Source: Nephromyces sp. MM_2019 (lineage: Eukaryota; Apicomplexa; Aconoidasida; Nephromycida). Taken from it: a DNA stretch of 64,000 bases. A program made the translations under genes and the position numbers. A model generated the notes under the pieces. That model saw nothing but the letters and a program-made list of their open reading frames with translations. It searched no databases and had not been told where the DNA came from. The stretch spans positions 5,823-69,822 of the forward strand of contig JADHZB010000690.1 of assembly GCA_015657535.1 (NCBI GenBank), read 5' to 3'. This document shows positions 1 to 10,611 of the stretch, in pieces. The stretch's first letter is position 1. Each line of letters starts with the position of its first letter.

Positions 1-131
1 CACACTCCCACTCACACACCCCCACACACACACTCCCACTCACACACTCCCACTCACACACCCCCACTCACACACTCCCACTCACACACCCCCACTCACA
101 CACCCCCACTCACACACTCCCACTCACACAC
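1..131. repeat. CA/CCCACT microsatellite
   Basis: The window opens in a tract of interspersed CACACA and CTCCCACT units with no fixed period. It ends at about 131, shortly before the first recognisable CDF exon at 182, so it probably lies inside an intron of that gene. It is not a telomere: the units are irregular and no G/T-rich telomeric hexamer or heptamer repeats. Confidence 0.85.
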
Positions 132-181
132 GTTTAGCCTTTTTCAAGCTTAAATCCTCTTGTTTTTATCTCTACCTGCAG

Positions 182-3100
182 ATGCTCAATTCCTTGACTC
201 TTCTTGGTTAGTCTCGTAGCTTCTTCAGAATTTTAATGGCATTGCAAAGAAGCTGCTGGCATATCATCTCTTTTAGGGCTGTTTTGTTCGTGTTTCTCTT
301 CACCGAAAACTTGCTAGATACTTGAAGATGCTTTTGAAGGCTTAGATTTCTTTGTTAGATGACATCTCTATGATTTCATATATTATCAAAGTGTGCTATG
401 TGTATAACCTTAGATGCTCCCCTGTGTGTATGTGTGTATGCGTCTCTTTCTGAGCCCATTGTGAGTTGCAAGTAGCTTTAGGAAACTCTTCATGTAGTGC
501 TTCCCTGCTCTGGCCCGTTTTACTTTGTTCTCTCATTCTGATTCTTTGCTTCTTCCTCATCTTCTTCCCCTTCTTCTGCCTCTTCCCTTGTTTTTCTTCG
601 CCTTCTTCATCTTCTTCTTCCTCTTTTTCTTCATCTTCTTCTCTCACCTATCTCCCCGCTAGTAACCCAAATCTTCAACTTACCAATGAAGCCCTTCATA
701 CATCTTCAACCCCCTAGATCCTTTTAAGATGCTTTTAGTGCCTGTGTGTGTCTGCGATTTAGCCTTGAAGAATAGCCAACTCTGTCTTCTTTCTCTCTTC
801 AGTTTTATTCCTGATATCATATGATCCCTCCTTGCGGTGGCTGGATGATGCTGGAGCCATAGTTATTGCCCTGTAAGTCCTCTATGTTTAGCATGAGTTA
901 TAAGCTTTCATTGTGCGTGTATGTATGTGATGATGAGATTCTTCAAATCTATACATCCGGTGTATGTACGCTCTGATTGCCTGCATAGTAGAGTCTGATA
1001 GTAGTGGTGAAACTTCATTTAGTGATTGCCAGATAAGTGTGTCTCTGTGTTTGCCTGTGTGTGTGAGTTGGCTTGTGTGTGTTGTGTTGCTATGCGTGTG
1101 CTGGTGTGTGCACAATGTTTGTAATTGTATGTATGCTTATCTGTTTATGTGAATATGCCTACATATGTGTGCTTTTTTTGCTGCCCTCCTTGTGTCTGCG
1201 AGTGTGTGTGTATTCCTCTGCCCCCCTCTACCTATGTGTGTGTATGTGCATCTTTCTACCCCCCTCCACCTACAGTTGTATGTCTATGCATGTGTGCTTT
1301 TTTCTGTTGCATTCTCTCTCATTCTATAGCTTAAGCCCTATGCTTTCTTTACTGCTTGGAATGCTCGAGGATAGCTCGTTTGCGTTGTGGATGTGAGCTG
1401 GTTTCCTGATATCTTCGGTGTAGGTACATCCTCTTCAACTGGATAAAAACAGGGATAAACCAAGGAAAGCAGCTGGCTGCCTACACGTGAGCTAACCCCC
1501 TACCCCCCTCCGAACACGCACACTCTCATGTATGCCTAGTAAAGCATAGAATGCGATATAAAGCGCCGAGAGGGGTGTACGTACACTACAAAAAGATGGA
1601 AATTGAGATTCCCCCCAAACTTTCTTATTTCCTTCTGTTTCGCGCACACACATCTTCTGTTTTTCAAGCTTTTTTTCGCTGAAATTTGCTACTTTTTGCT
1701 GCGGATTTTTCTACTTTTTTGAAGCTTCTCTTTGTGTGTGCGAAATTGTTGGAAGTAGATGATATTGTTTGAAGAGGGAGAGGCGCTAATTTTTGTGTTT
1801 TGGAATTATCTGAACGTGCCATGTGTGTGTGTTAAAACTAATTCGTTTGTTTTGTGAGAATTTTTTTGTTTCTTATCTATATGTGTGTGAAATGAAGTGG
1901 GCTTGTGTGTTTTGGGAGAGTGTGTTTGTCGTTTATCCATGTGTGTGTGTGCTGCGTTCATATGTCCTATCAAAGGGTCTTAAGAGTTCATCTGCCTGTG
2001 TGTGTGCGCAGCTTTCTGTAGATTTAGAGGTATTTACGATATTCTATTTTCCTCCTTATTTCGCTAGGGTTTGGAATTCACCTTTTTTGATTAATGGGTG
2101 TGTGTGTTTGCTGTCTAATAGGGCTGACGAAGCTATATACTCAAGGCTTCTCTTAAAGATTAAAGACTTTGCAGAAGATTTGGTTGTTCAGGAATTGAAG
2201 TATGGAGCTGTACTTTTACTGATCGATATTCTTCTTTGTATGTGCGTGTGTGTTTGCTTCCGTGTGTGTGCTGCTGCGAGTTCTTGCGATTTTTTAAGCT
2301 TTTATCTCTGCTTCTTTTTCTTTTTGTGTGTGCTTACCCACCCCTCCTATGTGTGTGATTCCCCCCCCCCTCTGTATGTATGATACCCTACTTTTGGTTC
2401 CCGTCACCCTGTGTGTATGGCTCCGCTACCCCATCATTTTTTGTGTGCTCCCCGCCCCATCCTTGCTCGCCTGCTTCCCCACCCCCTTGTGTGCGTGCTT
2501 TCCCACCCCTCTGTGTGCGCAATTCTTAACCCCCCCCCCGTTTGTGTGTGTATACCATTTTAGTGTGTTAAAGCTACTTTTTGCTAGTTTTATTGATAAT
2601 CAGAGCGTATCACTTCGGTCCCCGCTTAATTGTAGAGATTTTAATGACTCTTCCTGCAGAGGTAAGCTTCTACGACTATATACTTTGTTTTGCGTGTGTG
2701 AGAGCCTTAGATGAATATCTGCGTGTTTATACTGTAACTTTTATGTATATACATACGTTTTATTGGAGTGTGTGTAAACTTCTGTCTTTATACACACATA
2801 AATTCGATTCCTATCGTATTTTTTTCCTTCACTGCATGCCGTCCATACACCGACCAGTGAACTGAAAACTTTTGAAAGTTTCACACACATGTCTGTTCGG
2901 CGTTACTGGTTGCAAGTTGAGATCAATTGAGCGTTTGGTGTGTAGGTAGGCCATATATGTCAATATGCGCGAACACACACACACACCTGCACCTACGTTC
3001 CTTCATCTATCCGCTGCCTACATTCTCCAACCAACAAACTCCACCCGCCAGTCACCACCTACCAAAACGCTCCGCCAACCAGCTACCTCCGCCCACCTCC

Positions 3101-3679
3101 ACCCACTACCCACTGTTCTGTGTGTGCTTTCCTCAGAAGAAACTCTTTGAAATCAGAGCTTATACCGTGGGATTGAAGAAGGTAATGCGTTTGCAGAGGA
3201 GAGATGCTCTTCTTGCACTAGGTTTTTGCCTGTCTTTGCCTAGTCTCTCTAATCTTAACTAGTTCTGCGATGGCTTTATGTGTTATGATTATCTTGCTGG
3301 GGGAGTTTCTTGCCAAGTATGTGTAAGGCTCAATATTTGCACACACGATGACGTGCTCTTCATGCCGGCATTATTTTTTGCACACACACACATGGTTAGA
3401 GGCATATATGGAAGGACAGGCAGACAGGTAGAAACCTGCACCCACACCAATAGATACCAGCATATGCATGCCCAGTAATGCATTTTGATACACACACAGG
3501 TCAAGAAGTGCACTTACATATACACCAACCGATAAACCTGCAAAAACACACACACGACTTTCTCTTTTGCATGCTTTTAAGGCTTTACTCTCTTTTCCTC
3601 TTCTTAGCATATGGAGACGCTGGAGAGTGTTGAGAGATGCTTCATCACCGTCATATACCACAACATGGAGCTCTCATGA
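182..3679 (+). CDS. Cation diffusion facilitator (Mn-type CDF/MTP) transporter, 3' part
   Basis: Proton-coupled metal exporter family; acts in an internal or plasma membrane. Seven exons join in phase: 182-206, 803-872, 1424-1486, 2122-2199, 2604-2661, 3137-3181 and 3608-3679 (stop TGA 3677-3679), 136 residues in all. The 5' part lies outside the window. The first exons read NSLTLL and then DDAGAIVIALYILFNW, matching CDF transmembrane helices 5 and 6 (plant Mn-type members have DPAGAI.LALY...NW). The next exons give the cytosolic domain: LKAYHFGPRLIVEILMTLP (family RAYHFG..FLVEVDI.LP) and LESVERCFITVIYH (family LPEVERAFVH.DYE). Identity to the family is clear from motif order; metal specificity is inference. 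Exons are only 25-78 nt, separated by long TG-rich introns. Microsatellites make long spurious reading frames here. Confidence 0.82.
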
Positions 3680-4890
3680 GCTTATAATGAAGAGGATCCC
3701 CGCTGCCTTTATCTCGACTTGAAGTCGCTGATTTTTTACTGTTCTGCGTGTGTTAGTGGCTGAACTATTATAAGGAAGATATGGTGCTTGTGTGGCTTCT
3801 CCACTCATCTATGGAAAAACTTTTGGCTTGTTTTATGATTGTTTTGGTACGCGTGTGTGTTTTATATCATATAACTGTCTAAGTAATATATGTCTCTGAT
3901 TTCCTCTTCTATCTGCCTTTATCTAATTCTCTCTTTTTGTCTATTCTTCTCTGTTTTACTCTTGAAATGAAGCACTTCTTCATCCTTATTTAATGCTTTA
4001 AATTTGCCTAAAATGATTTGTTTTTGCTTTTTTTCGGCTTCTTCTTGCCTCTTTCTTATCTTCTGTATCTTTAAGGACTAGAAGCAGCTCTTGTGTGTGT
4101 AAATGTTGCGAAAGTTCCTTTAAAAACCCTCTAAATAACTAAATTTCCCCCAAATTCTATGGTTCCTATTATTCCTAAAAATCACTTAGTTGTTTATGTT
4201 GGCGTCTTCAAAACTTTCTCAGTATTTTCATTTAGAATAGGCTATTCATGCCCAGAATCCCCTCTTCACACACACACGCGCTTTGCGTGCGCGTACTTCT
4301 CTACTTCATACACATGCGTGCTTTTCACCCTTCACATACATGCTTTTCTCCTTCGCACACGCATGCTTCTCTGCTTCACGCACACATCGTCACACTTCCT
4401 CCCGTGCTTCATACAATACAAGCATCTGTTACCCTCCAAGCAAGAAAACTTCATTGCTTGAAAAGACTCCAATTTTGAAGGTCTTGCTGCACACACAAAC
4501 ACACACTAAAGCCTTTTTTCAGTAGTAATACATTGAATGTGTGTGCGATCATTCTCTTATCTTCGCTCAGCATTCAACGAAATAATTACTTCTTACAAGG
4601 TTATGCTTATAGTTCTGTGTGTGCGAATATCAAAGGGGCTTTTTTGCCCATTATATACGTGTGTGATGTATCTTGAATACATTTTTAGACGAGCTTCTAT
4701 TCCCTGCACCTACACACAGGGTTTCCTACACACTTTATCCGCAGATTTCTCTTCATCCAAAACCCATCCCCAGACATGTACATGGACATAGATGCACACG
4801 CACAAGGATGCACACGGGAACACGCAGGCATGCATACGGAAAGACGGACACAAACGCATGTACATTTAACTAGAGGTCCAACAAGACCCA

Positions 4891-4913
4891 CACACACACA
4901 CACACACACACAC
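4891..4913. repeat. (CA)n microsatellite
   Basis: Uninterrupted run of about eleven CA dinucleotides in the gap between the convergent CDF and PP2C genes. It is one of many CA/TG tracts in the left flank. Confidence 0.9.
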
Positions 4914-5391
4914 CCTACTCAACATGCTATTTTTTCTTTTCACAATAATCTGCGTATTTTTCGCTACAGAAACTCGCTTATTCACTATATTTGAACTTTT
5001 CTGACATCTCCAGAATAAGCTAAACCCTCCTGTTTACACACGCACACATACATATACCTCCGCTTGAAGATGATACAAGCCCCCTTGCTTTTAGCGAACT
5101 AGTTGCTATTCTCATCAAAAATAGGGTTAACCCGTCGTTTTCTTGAATATCAAAGAATTGACTTCTACTCTACGATGACCATGCACTTTTGTGTGTGTGC
5201 TGCATCATCTTTTGCTGATTCAGTACTTCTTTTGAGCCTTTAGCAGGCCTTCTCGCTGCTTAAAGCTCCATGCAGACTGCAGATTCCATCCAAATTCTCC
5301 TTTTCCCTTGCGATTAAAGTATGAATTTGATAAACTAGGAAAGGGTGTATACTGAGCTTTACTGAGGGATTCATGCTGGAGATATTTGTTT

Positions 5392-5524
5392 TGTGTGTGC
5401 GTGTGTGTGCGTGTGTGTGCGTGTGTGTGCGTGTGTGTGCGTGTGTGTGCGTGTGTGTGCGTGTTTTTGCGTGTTTGTGCGTGTGTGTGCGTGTGTGTGC
5501 GTGTGTGTGCGTGTGTGTGCGCGT
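5392..5524. repeat. GCGTGTGTGT minisatellite, alternating purine-pyrimidine
   Basis: About twelve tandem copies of a 10-bp unit GTGTGTGTGC. Two degenerate units near 5461-5480 contain T runs. The array is otherwise strictly alternating purine-pyrimidine, the classic Z-DNA-prone pattern. It lies between the convergent CDF and PP2C genes and gives open frames in several phases that are not genes. Confidence 0.95.
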
Positions 5525-6215
5525 CAGTGTTGTCAGCCCTTTGAATACACAAGCTATTTGGACACCCATTGCCTTGTCTGGAGAGTAAGCTGGAAAGATT
5601 CTGGGTTGTAGATTTAGGAGGGTGTAGGGTGGGGGCTGGAGGAGGAAGCAGGAAATGTGGAGGAGGGTGGAAAATACGATGGTGAAGATGAGGAGCCTAA
5701 TATATTTTGGCACACAGAACGAGGCTAGGACGAGAACACACCAACTTTCACTCTGTAATGCGCCAGCAATTTCTGCTTTGTCTTATTTTTTGGTGTGTTA
5801 TCTACAGTTTTGAGATTTTCTGGCTTTTTCCTACCCCCTGCACACCCAGTTAAAGCTGCTAAAGCCACAGCTGAGTATCTCCTCTCAAGGTATAAATACA
5901 AAAATTTAGGCAGTCTGTGTATGAGCCTATACCGGTGACAAACAATGCCCTTGGAACTAATGGTGTGCTGTTTATGCTCGTGTGTGACGACCAGATACAT
6001 ACACACAGCAATATGCATCCACACATACCCCTACGCACGCACCTACCCATTTTCCACCATCAACACACAAAATTTCTGCAATGTACCCATTTCTTCAACC
6101 AAAGCACATCACACACATGCTCAACACTCCCCCAAGCACCTCTTCATTCTTGCTAAGGCTATAACCTTCACGACGTTTTGCATCTAACACACACATTCAT
6201 GAAGGAGAATCAGCT

Positions 6216-9200
6216 CTACCACTGAAAGTATAGTATAATGCACGTAATATTGTCTTGTGAGCCTAGCCTCAAGGCTTCATCTATCAGTTTACTGGCTGCC
6301 AGCGAAAGCAGCTCATAGCTAACTCTTTGTTGCCTCCTCTTCTCAACAGCCTTTGCAGCCTTTAAATCTTCAGAAACTAGGCTTTTTCTCTTCTCAGTAG
6401 AGGGCTCATTGGAATCTTCAGGCTTTAAATGTATGTGTGCGGAATTAACACTATTGAAGGGGGGATTGGATGGGGGTGAAGATGACGACAATGACGAAGA
6501 ATGCTGATGCTCTAAATGATTATGTAAGGTCGAGGGAGGGGGAGGAGGACTGGAAGAAGAAGAAGAAGAAGAAGAGCAAGTAGAAGAAGAGGAAGTAGAA
6601 GAAGAGGAAGGAGGAGAAGAGGAAGGAGGAGAAGTAGAAGATGAGTGAGACGAAGAAGAGGCAGGAAAAGAAGAAAGATCTGCAGGCGTGATATCACTGC
6701 CTAAAACTTCGCTCTTTTCTTCCCAAAAAGCCCTCTTTGAAGAGGGAAACTCCCTCTCTATACTAGTAGATTCAGTTTTGATGAAGTCCTTGATAAACCG
6801 GCAAACAGTCAGATCATCCATAACATCCCAAAGTCCATCGCTAGCCATGACGATAAACTCATCTTCATAGGGGAGAAGATGCCTACACCACACAACGCGC
6901 AGCCAGAATACACACTGTTAGTGCCAGCAGCTCAATCGAGTGAAAAAGCGAGAGGTTAAAAGATAAAGTTCGGACAGAGAAGGGTGATGTATATGTACAC
7001 ACACTGATTGGAGCTGGCTGTATAGATACCCACTGAGTGCAGAAGGATGTACATACACTCAACGGCATGAAACGAAACTTACTAGTACAGGCACCAGTGT
7101 AGCTACAGCTATTCACTAGAGAAAAACTTGAAAACAAAAAAAGCACGCACACAGGCTTGTGTGCACCACAAACATGAATAAGCATAGGAACAACACAGAT
7201 GACACCATCATAGGCACAGCACATATAACACAAGCATAGGTACAGCACACATAACATGCACAAGCATAGGCCCAAAACATGCAGCTATATGCACAGCACG
7301 CACACACAAAACCTAAGTCATCAGGTATCAATTCCTACCAGCCCCACCACCTAAATTCTATGCACAAGCAAAATCTCCCTTAATGCTTCTACCTCCGTAA
7401 ATAGTCAGGCTCACAAATCATTACATCACAAGAACATCGCTTTATCACGTAGTTTCCAAAAGATCTCGAAACTGCTAGCCAATACTTTGTCTCTGGTAAG
7501 CCCACCCTATAGAACACACACACATACATATATAAAGTTTGAGCGAAACAAACAAAAGAATCGTAAAATAAACTGTTAGCACACAAACCATGCAGCTCCC
7601 TCTACCTCTTCTGCTTCCTTCACCACTTCTATTCCCTCAACCTCTTCTTATCCCCTCTCTACCCCCCCATATTCTCCCTCCCCTTCCTCTTCTTCCTTTT
7701 CTACTCCCTTCTCTTCTTCCCTCCACTTCCTCCACCCTCCCCTTCCCTTGCTCTTCTTCTATCCCCTTATCTTCCACTTCCTCCTCTTCTTCTCTCTCCT
7801 CTCCCCCCCCTCTTCTTCTCTCTCCTCAACTTCCTCCTCCACAGTTTCAACGAGAAAAACCATTTTTCTTCACATCACACAAAAGCATTGAAATTCAATG
7901 AAAAAAATCCACTTAAAATACTTCTTCAAAGCGATTTGAAGAACAAATCAAAGCAGAAATCCACAGCTTATGCGAATTGCTGCACTTTTTCAGTATAAAG
8001 CCTGGAGAAGGCAAACACACCTTGCGAAGATAAGAAGTTTAGCAAAAATGGAGAAATTTGCGAGGAAAATAGAGGTGAATGAAGCTATCCAATACTGAAG
8101 AAGAGATGAAGCATAGAAAAGTGTTGATCACAGCGGAAACTCAAACTGAAGGTGAAGAAGCAAATGAAAAAACACCTGTAGTGTGTGCGTGCTCACAGAA
8201 ACAAAAATTTAGACATGATGTATACATCAGATGCACCTGATGCACACATACGAAGGCACAAAAAAAACACATACACCACTCAAACCCCACTCACACACTA
8301 CACACATGATATTTCCAACTTTCTAAAGCCTAAATTACACTTTATACTCGCTATTTTTGCACACATAGCGTTTCAATTAGCATTAACCTCGCGCAGCCAT
8401 TCCAAACTTTCACTTGTCCTCCATTATTCAGTATACGCAACTGCTCCTTCTCATCATCAGGCTTGTGATCATTTGTCATTCTCAGCGAAACAATATCATC
8501 TGCAACAAGCAAAGAAGAGAGAGGAGCTAATCCTGAAGTACACGCAGAATTAGTGAAACTTTGGAGTCTTTATTCAGCCAAGTTTTCTATCAAAAAGTAG
8601 ACGCACACACACCAACACACCGAAAAATGTGCACATAATGATGCACACACACATACCAGCAGACACCGGTGCATACATAAGCATACACGTGCCAATACAC
8701 ACCGACACACAAGCACACACACAAATACACATCACCATTATATGGAATACTCCGAGACAGCACTGCTCTAGAATCTCCAATATGAGCAATATGGATAGTC
8801 ATATTATCTGTGATACAGACAAGTGCAGTAGACCCGTCTTCAGCTAATGGATTGAAGGCCTCATAATCTCTATCAAGCTGAATGAATGAATCTTTCAAAA
8901 CCTTGGAAAGTTCTCCCTCTTCCTCTTCGTTTCTTTCTGAGCTAAAAACATCAAAAGAGCGAAAATTATGTGATTCTCCGGTGGCTTTCGTGGATTTCCC
9001 GCTTCTTTGATCTTCAAAGTCCCGATTATCGGCTTTAACGTATTTCAACAAGGCAAGTTGTTTGCTTTCGGCAGGTTGAAGCCTTAAGCAAGAGAAAGGG
9101 GGGGAAGAATGTAGATGATGATGATGATGATGATGGTGGTGATGATGAAGATGAGATTCCGTGATTGCTCCCTCATTGGAGGAAGAATGGAGATGAAGCT

Positions 9201-10611
9201 GATGAGATTTTGTGAGGATTTCCTCATCAGAAAAAGAAGAAAAATGACGATAATGATGAGACTCTGTCCTGACAAGCTGCTTCTTCGACACTTTAATATG
9301 GTAAGACGACGCAGATAAGCTCTCTAAATTTGACGCTATAAGTTTCTGAAGATGGCGCTTAGCGTATTCACTGGCTCCAGGGCCATTGTGGCCATCAAAA
9401 ATGGCAAAATAACCCATTTTCCCATGAAACTTCCGAGACAACACGCAAGTATCCTCCATACTTGGCCTGAGACCTTTATGGGAAGCACTTCCAACAAAAA
9501 TTTGACATTTTGAAGTGTTAAGCCCACGTTTAGGGGCAAACATATCGATAGTGATGGATTCAGGGCTGCAAAGGGAGAAGAAAAAAAAGGTGGCAGTTTT
9601 CTCTTAAATTTTGGAGAAGGAAGAAGGCTCAGGTAAGCGCATAAGGCGAAGCTGCCCAAACAAATCGATGTGTTTAAATTGCACCGAGCTTGTGTTAGTT
9701 ATTATTATAAAGTCAAGAACTTTGAAGTTCATTCGGGAAACAAAAATCTCGGTATACATGCAGCAGGAAAAAAAATGGAAAAAAGCCCAAAGATGATATT
9801 CACCATTTATTTCGATAAAACACTCATCAGGCTGAAAGCCAAACACCTCGCAAACAGCATAGTCACTAATGAAACTGAATAAAACCTTCGGAATTCAACA
9901 GCAATTACACAATATATCGGATGGTGAAGATATTTGCGCAGAAAAGGGCATTGCCAATGTAAATACACGGAAAAACATAGGAAAAGCGGATTGGAGGGGG
10001 AATCAAAGGTTTTTTTCAGAAATAGAGAGTAAGTAGCATGTCTCATATCCCCAGTAGGAGATACTGAAGATTTTTTTGGCAAAAACCCCCAGCAGAGATT
10101 CAAAACAGGTGAGACAGGCAGCTACGAAGCTAATTTCACTACAGAATCGTAAAATCACCTCTGGCCTGGCGGGAACACACGTGAGAGGTACGCAAAAGGC
10201 AGAAAAAGTAGAGCAAAAACAAAAAAACAGCTCAAAAAAGGGTAAAAAAGTCTTCAAAACAATATAAGAAGGTTCCCTTCAGAAGCCAAAGAAATGAGAG
10301 ACACAAATATTTGTGCGCGTGTGCAAAAAAATAGGTGAGGACTTTAAAAACTCAGCTTTTCCTACGAATTTTTACTTGAGAAATCGTTTTTTTCGCTGAG
10401 ATTCTACACCCTCAGCGACAAATCGGCAGTTTGTCAAAACTCCAATCTTGACAAACTTCTTGGGTCCTGAGAAATCAGCCCTTCCTTCATCTTGAGGAGC
10501 TCCCGATCTCGATGAATCCAAGGCATTTTCTGGGTAGCTCACAGATTCATCAATATCGAATTCAGAAAAGCTTAATCTTGAGAATTTCGAGCTATTACTC
10601 CTTTTATTCAT
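6216..10611 (-). CDS. PP2C-family (PPM) Ser/Thr phosphatase with low-complexity insertions
   Basis: Metal-dependent protein phosphatase. Certain exons: 9565-8736, 8499-8388, 7506-7393 and 6882-6216, all joining in phase. Motifs in order: RPSMEDTCV, FAIFDGHNG, EDGSTALVC, HIGDSRAVLSR, TNDHKPDDEKEQLRI, YWLAVSRSFGNY, MASDGLWDVMDD and a C-terminal GSQDNIT, so the metal-binding acidic residues are present. Insertions: an 11-His run and a Glu run in the first catalytic exon, and a long Ser/Pro stretch in the last exon between the DGLWD helix and the final helix and strand. If translation starts at ATG 9543 the protein has 566 residues. Upstream exons 10611-10376, 10165-10087, 9885-9804 and 9719-9662 also join in phase and would give 725 residues. 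A strong pyrimidine-rich acceptor just before 9565 supports the longer form, but the donor at 9661 (GTTTGG) is weak. The upstream exons could instead be a separate 170-residue gene ending at 9604. Confidence 0.85.
7590..7850. repeat. Polypyrimidine/polypurine tract in a PP2C intron
   Basis: About 260 bp almost only C and T on the + strand (purine-rich in the PP2C transcript), made of CTTCCTCTTCTT-like words with C runs. It lies in the intron between PP2C exons 8499-8388 and 7506-7393. The Leu/Pro/Ser frame read on the + strand is a composition artefact. Confidence 0.85.

Larger units (their letters stand above)
3680..6215. other. Intergenic gap between convergent genes
   Basis: About 2.5 kb between the ends of the CDF gene (+) and the PP2C gene (-). 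It should hold both 3' UTRs. It contains many CACACA and TGTGTG tracts, a (CA)n run at about 4891-4913 and the long GCGTGTGTGT array at 5392-5524. Reading frames here are mostly His/Thr or Cys/Val repeats produced by the microsatellites. I see no conserved coding sequence. Confidence 0.7.

Noticed and set aside
1..131. Telomere at the left end
   Set aside because: The CACACTCCCACT mixture has no fixed telomeric unit, and coding exons of a truncated CDF gene start 50 bp later; it fits an intronic microsatellite.
466..3262. Many Cys/Val/Leu/Pro-rich frames in the first 3 kb
   Set aside because: They are TG- and CT-rich introns of the CDF gene read through; real exons are the short phase-linked segments.
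5220..5713. His/Thr-repeat and Cys/Val-repeat proteins on both strands
   Set aside because: These frames are translations of the GCGTGTGTGT array; any tandem repeat whose unit length is not a multiple of three, without stops, is open in all frames.
7590..7901. 103-residue Leu/Pro/Ser protein on the + strand
   Set aside because: Composition artefact of the polypyrimidine tract inside a PP2C intron.
9959..10094. Hydrophobic N-terminal anchor on the ApiAP2 protein (the 46 codons above 39958 in the open frame)
   Set aside because: A strong CTCCCCACAG acceptor at 39960 and exact phase match to the exon ending at 40419 show this stretch is intron. (The relevant coordinates are 39959-40094.)
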